A stretch of DNA of 11,027 nt, taken from contig PEYP01000013.1 of the NCBI GenBank assembly GCA_002774315.1, positions 1 to 11,027 on the forward strand. Reading direction: 5' to 3'. Under the pieces are notes generated by a model. The model had not been told where the DNA came from and did not search any database. It saw nothing but the letters and a program-made list of their open reading frames with translations. This DNA comes from Candidatus Stahliibacteriota bacterium CG08_land_8_20_14_0_20_40_26. GTDB taxonomy: Bacteria; Hydrothermota; UBA3073. Below, in pieces: positions 6,862 to 11,027 of the stretch; the stretch's first letter is position 1; the number at the start of each line of letters is the position of its first letter. Position numbers and translations under genes: made by a program.

Positions 6862-8541
6862 CTAATGACCAATGCCCATTGCCTCAATAAAACCCACGAA
6901 GAGTGGTGCTGGAAAGGTAAGACTTGAGGTAAACTCAGGGTGAGCCTGTGTTGCTACAAAAAATTTATTATCTGACAGTTCTACAAACTCCATGAGACGA
7001 GGACCGTTAAGAGGCTGGTGAAATCCAGAGAATAGCATTCCTCCTTTTTCTAATGTAGGTACAAAATCAGGAGAGATCTCATAACGGTGCCTGTGTTTCT
7101 CCACAATATACTTTGTATCCGGTATGACCTTTCCCCTTCTCTCTGGTTCAAGTGAAATTGCCATATCCCTCTTAAATCTTCTTTCGTACAATTTATGCAC
7201 TAAAGACCCCTCTTTTATATAAGCGGCGTAAGCCCCGAGCCTCATTGTTCCACCGTATCTATCTTCTTTCAATAATTCTCTTTGATAGGGAAGTATATCA
7301 ACCACAGGAATTTTGGTATGAGGATTGAATTCCGTCGAATCTGCATCCATACTAAGGACATTTCTTGCATACTCTACAACTGAAAGTTGCATCCCGAGAC
7401 AGAGGCCTAAAAATGGTATATCATGCTCTCTCGCATATCTGATTGCCACTATCTTTCCGTCTATTCCCTTTTCACCAAACCCCCCAGGGACCAGTATACC
7501 ATCGAGTCTTGAAAGCTGTTTGGAAATTATAGAGTCAGAGTTAAGCCATTCAATATCTACCTCTGTGGCAAGCCTTGCACCAGCATGAATTAGTGCCTCA
7601 TTTATTGAAATATAAGAGTCTTTCAGACTGTAATCCCCTATTTTGAGGTATTTCCCAATAATACCAATCCTTACCTTCCCTTTTGGCTTTTTTATTCTTG
7701 TAACAAGTTTTCGCCATTCTTTCCAGTCCGGCATCTTTCGGGAAGGTAGTTCGAGTTTTTCAAGCAGTTTGTCACCCAGTTTCTCCTTTTCAAAGTTAAG
7801 GGGCACCTCATAGAGAACCTGAATATCGGGGGCTGATATGACATATTCACTTTTTATGTTTGCGTATGTCTCTATCTTTTTCTTTCTTATCATATCAAGA
7901 GGTTTATGACCTCTACACAGAATTATATCGGGGATTATGCCATTCTCTTGAAGCAGCTTTATCGCCTGTTGTGTTGGTTTTGTCTTCATTTCACCAATAT
8001 GATCGGGTACAGGCAGAAATGTAATCAGAACATAGCATACATTCTCTTTGCCCAATTCTCTCTCCATACCCTTCACTGCAAACAAAAATGGGATATTCTC
8101 ATAATCGCCAACTGTCCCTCCTATTTCTATTATAGATATATCATATCCCTTTCCTGCTTCTCTTATTCTTTTCTTTATTTCATCAGGCACATGAGGGATA
8201 AACTGGACGGTTTCTCCAAGATACTTGCCCCTTCTCTCCCTTTCTATTATGGAGCTGTAAATCTGTCCTGTTGTGATATTGTTTCTCCTGGGAATCGGAA
8301 TTTCTAAAAATCTCTCATAATTTCCAAGGTCCTGATCTATCTCTCCTCCATCGTATGTAACCCACACCTCTCCGTGTTCTGTGGGTCGGAGCGTGCCTGC
8401 ATCATAGTTTATATAAGGGTCTATTTTTATAGCGGTAACGGAATATCCACACTCTTTGAGTATCTTACCTATGGACGCAGCAGCAACTCCTTTGCCGACG
8501 CCCGAGATGACTCCGCCTATTATGACTACATACTTTTCCAT
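6862..8541 (-). CDS. pyrG: PyrG, CTP synthase (glutamine-hydrolysing)
   Basis: Makes CTP from UTP, ATP and glutamine in the cytoplasm. 559 aa from ATG 8541. The synthase domain (about 1-270) shows GGVISGVGKGVAAAS (9-23), DPYINYDAGT (41-50), DLGNYERF (71-78), EIGGTVGDYE (139-148) and KTKPTQ (186-191). The class I glutamine amidotransferase domain (about 290-555) has GGFG (353-356), nucleophile C381 in GLCLGMQ, HRHRYE (483-488) and H534/E536 in AHPEFTS. All catalytic residues are present. Several blocks (LGNYERFLEI, NNITTGQIY) resemble archaeal and eukaryotic CTP synthases more than the usual bacterial LGHYERF and NNFTTG. The frame is open to TTG 8562 and ATG 8550, but that extension is encoded by a repeat and the family starts at MEKYVVIIGG. 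The C-terminal GIGH and TAG/TAA-rich downstream sequence lie in a heptamer tract. Confidence 0.97.
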   Translation of the reverse strand: MEKYVVIIGGVISGVGKGVAAASIGKILKECGYSVTAIKIDPYINYDAGTLRPTEHGEVWVTYDGGEIDQDLGNYERFLEIPIPRRNNITTGQIYSSIIERERRGKYLGETVQFIPHVPDEIKKRIREAGKGYDISIIEIGGTVGDYENIPFLFAVKGMERELGKENVCYVLITFLPVPDHIGEMKTKPTQQAIKLLQENGIIPDIILCRGHKPLDMIRKKKIETYANIKSEYVISAPDIQVLYEVPLNFEKEKLGDKLLEKLELPSRKMPDWKEWRKLVTRIKKPKGKVRIGIIGKYLKIGDYSLKDSYISINEALIHAGARLATEVDIEWLNSDSIISKQLSRLDGILVPGGFGEKGIDGKIVAIRYAREHDIPFLGLCLGMQLSVVEYARNVLSMDADSTEFNPHTKIPVVDILPYQRELLKEDRYGGTMRLGAYAAYIKEGSLVHKLYERRFKRDMAISLEPERRGKVIPDTKYIVEKHRHRYEISPDFVPTLEKGGMLFSGFHQPLNGPRLMEFVELSDNKFFVATQAHPEFTSSLTFPAPLFVGFIEAMGIGH

Positions 8542-8550
8542 AGAGCTCAT

Positions 8551-8608
8551 AATGTAGGGCAAACCTTTAGGTTTGCTTTGTTAATGTAGGGCAAACCTTT
8601 AGGTTTGC
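8551..8608 (-). repeat. Two perfect 26-bp palindrome repeats directly upstream of pyrG
   Basis: 8551-8576 and 8583-8608 are identical 26-mers (plus strand AATGTAGGGCAAACC, then TTTAGGTTTGC), 6 bases apart. Each contains a stem GCAAACC/GGTTTGC with loop TTTA. The first ends one base before the ATG at 8550, so in pyrG mRNA two equal hairpins stand just ahead of the start codons. A control of translation is possible, but the same GTAGG-palindrome type occurs elsewhere in the window without such placement. Confidence 0.85.
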
Positions 8609-8631
8609 TATATCCCATGGTTTGCTCTATC

Positions 8632-8715
8632 GCAAGGCTGACTTGCCTATCTACCGATAGGTAGACCTGACGCCTGCCTGCCGGTAGGCAGGGCAGTCAG
8701 GAAGCCTTGCCCTAC
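8632..8715 (-). repeat. Nested palindromes in the pyrG leader
   Basis: Outer arms GCAAGGC (8632-8638) and GCCTTGC (8704-8710) plus TGACT (8639-8643) and AGTCA (8695-8699) enclose two smaller palindromes: CCTATCTACCGATAGG (8646-8661) and CCTGCCTGCCGGTAGGCAGG (8673-8692). The outer arm continues as CCTAC (8711-8715), giving GTAGGGCAAGGC in the gene direction, the same head as the 26-mers beside it. The RNA could fold as a three-way branched structure. This looks like palindromic repeats inserted into the loop of another one. Confidence 0.75.
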
Positions 8716-8739
8716 GTTCACAATTATCCCAATATTTCA

Positions 8740-8768
8740 ATTATATCACAACTTTTTCTCCCTGTCAA
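8740..8768 (-). promoter_or_regulatory. pyrG promoter, perfect consensus
   Basis: Minus strand TTGACA (8763-8768), 17-base spacer, TATAAT (8740-8745), with TG one base before the -10 (extended -10). The predicted start near 8733 gives a leader of about 190 bases full of palindromes. Its -35 stands about 26 bp from the -35 of the divergent tRNA promoter. Confidence 0.85.
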
Positions 8769-8794
8769 GGAAAAAGTTGCAACAAAAAAATTAC

Positions 8795-8823
8795 TTGCAA
8801 AATCTTGATTTTTGTGTTATAAT
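8795..8823 (+). promoter_or_regulatory. tRNA-Leu promoter
   Basis: TTGCAA (8795-8800), 17-base spacer, TATAAT (8818-8823) with TG one base before the -10. The predicted start near 8830 leaves about 113 bases before the mature tRNA, most of it an inverted repeat that would be removed by 5' processing. Confidence 0.8.
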
Positions 8824-8855
8824 ATATTAAGAGAAACCAAAATACACAAGAAATA

Positions 8856-8929
8856 CCCACGAAACACACGGAATACACTAAAAAAGAAATAGAAAAAATA
8901 ATTTCCGTGCACTCCGTGTCCTCCGTGGG
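8856..8929 (+). repeat. 28-base imperfect inverted repeat in the tRNA leader
   Basis: The left arm 8856-8883 begins CCCACGAAACACACGGAATA. The right arm 8902-8929 ends TCCGTGTCCTCCGTGGG. They pair at about 20 of 28 positions around an A-rich loop. Most mismatches are A:C on this strand, which become U:G wobble pairs in a minus-strand RNA. Same family as the nested repeats at 9627-9863. Confidence 0.75.
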
Positions 8930-8942
8930 AAACAAATCCGAC

Positions 8943-9028
8943 GCCGGGATGGTGGAATAGGTAGACACAGTGGACTTAAAATCCACTGACCTTTTGGGGT
9001 CGTGTCGGTTCGAGTCCGACTCCCGGCA
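8943..9028 (+). tRNA. tRNA-Leu, anticodon TAA
   Basis: 86-base class II tRNA reading UUA. Acceptor stem GCCGGGA (8943-8949) pairs with TCCCGGC (9021-9027), discriminator A9028. D stem GTG/CAC, anticodon stem GTGGA/TCCAC around loop CTTAAAA (anticodon TAA), a long variable arm with GACC/GGTC pairing, and T arm GTCGG-TTCGAGT-CCGAC. The discriminator A and long variable arm fit leucine. CCA is not encoded (ATA follows), so the cell needs a CCA-adding enzyme. Confidence 0.97.
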
Positions 9029-9095
9029 TATGCGTTTTCTCCGGTGGCCAACAGGACAGCCTTATAAGTACGCAGACTCGTCCACGGTAAAAAAT

Positions 9096-9120
9096 AGCAG
9101 GGACCTACCCTGCTTTCTTA
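9096..9120 (+). terminator. Probable intrinsic terminator after tRNA-Leu
   Basis: Stem AGCAGGG (9096-9102), loop ACCTA, stem CCCTGCT (9108-9114), then TTCTTA. It lies 68 bases after the tRNA with an A-run before it. The T-run is interrupted by C, so strength is uncertain. Confidence 0.6.
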
Positions 9121-9124
9121 TATC

Positions 9125-9146
9125 GATTCCCCGGTTCCGGGGAATC
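9125..9146 (-). terminator. Strong hairpin at the convergent gene ends
   Basis: GATTCCCCGG-TT-CCGGGGAATC is a perfect 10-bp inverted repeat, 10 bases past the stop of the minus-strand gene at 9157. No T-run follows on either strand, so it may act as an mRNA 3' stabiliser or a Rho-independent terminator lacking the U tract. Confidence 0.5.
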
Positions 9147-9156
9147 CTGTGCGGTT

Positions 9157-9501
9157 TTAGGAAAAGTACAAATTATAACCATCTTTGTTCAAGGATAATA
9201 AGACATCAAATAGTTTCTGATTTAGTAAGTTATCCTTTTCCTTGCTTATATATTGTGTAGCTAACATTTCTCTAAATCTCAAAAGCTCTTTCAATAAGCT
9301 TCTTCTTGTGACTACACTTATGGTTAAATCCAGAAGCTCAAATGCCCTCTCATAACAATTGTTTGTCTCCTCTAAATCACCTTTTATAATCCAATTCTTG
9401 GCTCTATTTAACTCATTGGCAACCATTAAAATCTGTTGGTATCTGTTAAAAGTCTGCCATTTTTTTCTATTCAGATTTTTATGTAGTTTTAACTTATACA
9501 T
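9157..9501 (-). CDS. Small helical protein of unknown function
   Basis: No function recognised. 114 aa from ATG 9501, which has GGTG 4 bases upstream. The frame also opens at ATG 9540 (127 aa), but that start has no ribosome site and sits only about 10 bases after the predicted transcription start. The protein is basic at the start (YKLKLHKNLNRKKW) and otherwise looks all-helical: a segment rich in N, E and K (RYQQILMVANELNRAKNWIIKG), then YERAFELLDLTI and SLLKELLRFREML, with no signal peptide or membrane segment. The 'RAFELLDLTI...LKELLRFRE' pattern resembles small uncharacterised proteins I recall from candidate-phylum genomes; this is memory, not a database match. Codon use and intact frame support a real gene. 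It is convergent with the tRNA gene. Confidence 0.7.
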   Translation of the reverse strand: MYKLKLHKNLNRKKWQTFNRYQQILMVANELNRAKNWIIKGDLEETNNCYERAFELLDLTISVVTRRSLLKELLRFREMLATQYISKEKDNLLNQKLFDVLLSLNKDGYNLYFS

Positions 9502-9554
9502 ATTACACCGGCTTATATCAATCTGAAGAATGCTGTGCATCCGAAAATTCCAAT

Positions 9555-9560
9555 ATTATA
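9555..9560 (-). promoter_or_regulatory. Possible -10 box for the 9157-9501 gene
   Basis: Minus strand TATAAT at 9555-9560. No good -35 is found 16-18 bases upstream (GATTTG at 17). The predicted start falls near 9548, about 47 bases before ATG 9501. Confidence 0.4.
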
Positions 9561-9594
9561 AAATCTAAAACTTTAAACAAATCTTAATTTCCAA

Positions 9595-9614
9595 CCTGCC
9601 TGCCGGTAGGCAGG
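9595..9614. repeat. REP-like 20-mer palindrome
   Basis: CCTGCCTGCCGGTAGGCAGG, identical to 8673-8692 and 10750-10769. It is a near-perfect palindrome, with one G:T pair flanking the central CCGG. Confidence 0.8.
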
Positions 9615-9626
9615 GGAGAAAAACAG

Positions 9627-9863
9627 CCCACTAAGTACACGAAGTACACTAAAAAAATAGCCCACGAAGTTCACTGAAATTAGATAAAATCAGTTTGAGA
9701 ATAAATAAGAATCTTCGTGCTTTTCGTGGGAGAAGACAGCCCACAAAGTACACGAAATACACTAAATATAGATAAAATCAGTTTAAGAATAAATAAAAGA
9801 TTCCGTGATCTTCGTGTCCTTAGTGGGCGAAAAAAATTTCGTGCTTTTCGTGTCCTTAGTGGG
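9627..9863. repeat. Nested 'CCCAC...GTGGG' inverted repeats (cloverleaf layout)
   Basis: The outer arms 9627-9653 (CCCACTAAGTACACGAAGTA...) and 9837-9863 (ending TGTCCTTAGTGGG) match at about 22 of 27 positions. Inside lie two complete smaller inverted repeats in tandem: 9661-9680 with 9711-9730, and 9740-9766 with 9801-9827 (about 20 of 27). The loops of both inner units share TAGATAAAATCAGTTT and GAATAAATAA, so they are copies. The minus-strand 77-aa frame over this block reads repeat sequence and is not a gene. No other gene is visible from 9541 to 9916. Confidence 0.8.
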
Positions 9864-9916
9864 GGAAAAACCGATTTATTTGTGGGAGGCATCTCCTGAT
9901 GCCGATAATCCACGCA

Positions 9917-10264
9917 TTATTTGTCATTTATTATTAATCTGTTTACTATATCTTTTATTTTCTCACGGATTCGGGGGTCTTCAACCTCCATCCATTTGTT
10001 ATTGAGAGACGGGCGGATATTGATGAGAGCAGTATATTCTATTTGTTCATCTTTTTCTTTTTCTAAATAAAGATTAATTCCCCAGAGATCTTCCTGTTTA
10101 GAGCCTTTCTCCAATAATAATGCTTCAAGGTCTGCATGTAACTCGGCATCAATAGCTATTATCTGTTTTTTTATATCTACAACAGCCTTTATCAGTTTCC
10201 TGAAATAATGGCTACATTCCTTTAAAACTGTTCTTCGACTAATAGGAGTAGATATAATCTTCAT
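9917..10264 (-). CDS. DUF5674-family protein
   Basis: 115 aa. I recognise the pattern of the uncharacterised DUF5674 family, frequent in candidate-phylum bacteria: AVVDIKKQIIAIDAELHADL (27-46) followed by EALLLEKGSKQEDLWGINLY (47-66), then ALINIRPSLNN (79-89) and a charged helical end. The function is not known and I see no catalytic motif that would define one. There is no signal peptide or membrane segment, so it is presumably cytosolic. ATG 10264 fits the family start; no Shine-Dalgarno site is visible, and the short leader begins about 24 bases upstream. It has its own perfect consensus promoter (10295-10323), and the next gene on this strand is more than 400 bases away, so it looks monocistronic. 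Confidence 0.88.
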   Translation of the reverse strand: MKIISTPISRRTVLKECSHYFRKLIKAVVDIKKQIIAIDAELHADLEALLLEKGSKQEDLWGINLYLEKEKDEQIEYTALINIRPSLNNKWMEVEDPRIREKIKDIVNRLIINDK

Positions 10265-10294
10265 TTGAGGTCTGGCGGTATTAAGTTAGATAAA

Positions 10295-10323
10295 ATTATA
10301 CTATAAAAATCCTTAAATGTCAA
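10295..10323 (-). promoter_or_regulatory. Promoter of the DUF5674 gene, perfect consensus
   Basis: Minus strand TTGACA (10318-10323), 17-base spacer, TATAAT (10295-10300). The 14 bases CTTTTTCCTTGACA are identical to those at the pyrG promoter. Predicted start about 10288. Confidence 0.85.
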
Positions 10324-10350
10324 GGAAAAAGACACCACGAATTACATTCA

Positions 10351-10367
10351 CCCCGCCTCTGGCGGGG
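10351..10367. repeat. GC-rich hairpin in an AT-rich inverted context
   Basis: CCCCGCC-TCT-GGCGGGG, a perfect 7-bp stem followed by CAGG. It stands between ACATTCA (before) and GAATGCA (after), as if set into another repeat. Confidence 0.6.
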
Positions 10368-10416
10368 CAGGTCAATCGAATGCACACAAATTAAAAACCT
10401 TACAAAATCTACTACA

Positions 10417-10447
10417 TCTGCGTAATCAGTTAAAAATCTGTGTAATC
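10417..10447. repeat. ATCTGYGTAATC repeat units
   Basis: ATCTGCGTAATCAG (10418-10431) and AATCTGTGTAATC (10435-10447), with a third exact copy of AATCTGTGTAATC at 10608-10620 beyond the orphan promoter. These are a further degenerate spacer word of the window. Confidence 0.55.
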
Positions 10448-10484
10448 AAGAGAGCTCAAAAGTAGTTTTTCAGAGCTCTCTTTT
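10448..10484 (+). terminator. Terminator-like hairpin
   Basis: AAGAGAGCTC (10448-10457) pairs with GAGCTCTCTT (10473-10482), a perfect 10-bp stem. The loop can pair further (AAAA with TTTT), and the second arm runs into TTTT. It is oriented to stop plus-strand transcription, yet no plus-strand gene lies to its left, and a promoter starts 8 bases later. It may insulate that promoter. Confidence 0.55.
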
Positions 10485-10491
10485 AAAAAAC

Positions 10492-10520
10492 TTGACAAAT
10501 TACAAAATTTAAAGTATAAT
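10492..10520 (+). promoter_or_regulatory. Orphan plus-strand promoter, perfect consensus
   Basis: TTGACA (10492-10497), 17-base spacer, TATAAT (10515-10520). Predicted start near 10527. No recognisable gene follows within the window. Confidence 0.75.
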
Positions 10521-10526
10521 AAAAAG

Positions 10527-10608
10527 TGGATCTGCAATATTCCCTTAGCTAACGGATATGATTTCACAGGAATTGAAGGAGAAAACGCTATTCCTGTCTA
10601 ACTTTTAA
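10527..10608 (+). other. Short transcript candidate: hairpin RNA or truncated 16-codon gene
   Basis: Downstream of the orphan promoter, CAGGAAT (10567-10573) pairs with ATTCCTG (10590-10596) and TCTAACTTTT follows, which could end a small RNA of about 80 bases. The same stretch reads as a 16-codon frame from ATG 10558 to TAA 10606, MISQELKEKTLFLSNF. This resembles the opening of a cyclic-nucleotide-binding (Crp-type) domain cut short where an AATCTGTGTAATC repeat begins at 10608. I match it to no known RNA family. The two readings exclude each other in part, and both are weak. Confidence 0.3.
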
Positions 10609-10674
10609 TCTGTGTAATCGTAAACTTGTACAGGCTTAACAATAGGGCTTTTTCGGAAATGGCTTTCAAAAATG

Positions 10675-10738
10675 TAGGCACGCCTGCCCGACGGCAGTCA
10701 GGATTTCAAATCGTATCTTCAGATTGAATCTGTGCCTA
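10675..10738. repeat. Nested palindromes TAGGCAC...GTGCCTA
   Basis: Outer arms TAGGCAC (10675-10681) and GTGCCTA (10732-10738), preceded by AATG as in the 26-mers at 8551. Inside are a variant of the 20-mer palindrome (CCTGCCCGACGGCAGTCAGG, 10683-10702) and a short CAGATT-G-AATCTG hairpin. Same inserted-in-a-loop layout as 8632-8715. Confidence 0.6.
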
Positions 10739-10749
10739 TCTACCTGTCG

Positions 10750-10769
10750 CCTGCCTGCCGGTAGGCAGG
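10750..10769. repeat. REP-like 20-mer palindrome
   Basis: CCTGCCTGCCGGTAGGCAGG, exact copy of 8673-8692 and 9595-9614, here flanked by CTATCTACCTGTCG and GTAGACAGG, which add a further outer stem. Confidence 0.8.
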
Positions 10770-10845
10770 GTAGACAGGCAAATGCTATAAGTGGAGGGTT
10801 TTATATACAAATATTCAAAGAGTAAGAATTCAAGGGAGTTTGTCT

Positions 10846-10870
10846 CTATCTACCTATCGGCAGACAGGTA
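10846..10870. repeat. CTATCTACC-type palindrome
   Basis: CTATCTACCTATCGG followed by CAGACAGGTA, a relative of the CCTATCTACCGATAGG element at 8646-8661. Confidence 0.5.
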
Positions 10871-10986
10871 TTCTACCCACTAAATTGGAGAAGGACCATA
10901 TTTCATATCTAATGGGGTGAATAATCAGGTATACCGAATATTAGGTACTGTCAAAAATAATATGAAAGGATATGAAAGAAACCACA

Positions 10987-11006
10987 CCTGCCTACCGTCA
11001 GGCAGG
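10987..11006. repeat. REP-like 20-mer palindrome, variant
   Basis: CCTGCCTACCGTCAGGCAGG, differing from the consensus 20-mer in the central bases only. Confidence 0.7.
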
Positions 11007-11027
11007 GAGGACACAGAGATAAAATTA

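Larger units (their letters stand above)
10609..11027. other. Gene-free right end, repeat-rich
   Basis: No convincing gene. There are short open stretches only, such as GTG 10791-10883 (30 codons) and a 22-codon frame from ATG 10962 open to the window edge; both run through palindromic repeats. Contents are the nested repeat at 10675-10738, the 20-mer palindromes at 10750 and 10987, and a relative at 10846-10870. Confidence 0.6.

Noticed and set aside
8542..8562. Longer PyrG start at TTG 8562 or ATG 8550
   Set aside because: The extra codons are read from a 26-bp repeat, lack a ribosome site, and precede the conserved family start MEKYVVIIGG.
8765..8986. Minus-strand 73-aa open frame
   Set aside because: It overlaps the tRNA-Leu gene, two promoters and an inverted repeat.
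8970..9260. Plus-strand 96-aa open frame
   Set aside because: It begins inside tRNA-Leu and crosses two hairpins and the end of the convergent gene; no protein-like pattern.
9680..9913. Open frames on both strands over 9680-10005
   Set aside because: The translations are made of repeat sequence (RTRKARN, RTRRSRN) from the nested inverted repeats.
10527..10608. Known riboswitch or 6S / SRP RNA
   Set aside because: I compared it by eye with remembered consensus features of several riboswitches, SRP RNA and 6S RNA and saw no match.

Overview
The window is bacterial chromosome, AT-rich, from an organism I cannot place to genus. It has a meso-diaminopimelate-type MurE (DNPR motif), a classical division and cell-wall gene order, sigma70-type promoters and a tRNA gene without encoded CCA. 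Its spacers are packed with degenerate 7-base tandem tracts, 20-base GC-rich palindromes and long 'CCCAC...GTGGG' inverted repeats. From memory, this spacer style is common in metagenome-assembled candidate phyla (Omnitrophota-like and similar); that placement is inference.

Layout. Positions 1-6427, all minus strand, hold the start of a dcw operon read right to left: mraZ, rsmH, ftsL, ftsI, murE, murF. murF runs off the left edge. A sigma70 promoter (6465-6493) and three 10-bp direct repeats (6431-6460), a likely MraZ operator, drive and control it. pyrG (CTP synthase) lies upstream on the same strand with its own perfect TTGACA-17-TATAAT promoter and a repeat-filled leader of about 190 bases. 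Back to back with that promoter is the promoter of a plus-strand tRNA-Leu(TAA) at 8943-9028, followed by a terminator-like hairpin. To the right are two small minus-strand genes: an unidentified helical protein (9157-9501) and a DUF5674-family protein (9917-10264, perfect consensus promoter). The last 760 bases hold no convincing protein gene. They contain a terminator-like hairpin, an orphan perfect plus-strand promoter, a short hairpin transcript or 16-codon minigene, and more palindromic repeats.

Function. MraZ is the operon repressor, RsmH methylates 16S rRNA, FtsL and FtsI belong to the septal machinery, and MurE and MurF add meso-DAP and D-Ala-D-Ala to the UDP-MurNAc peptide.

The most unusual feature is the repeats. 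Almost every dcw spacer is made of heptameric tracts of several word families. These run into the genes and supply the last residues and stop codons of murE, rsmH and pyrG, and apparently murF. Elsewhere palindromic repeats are nested inside one another. I see no defence system, CRISPR array, transposase or phage gene.
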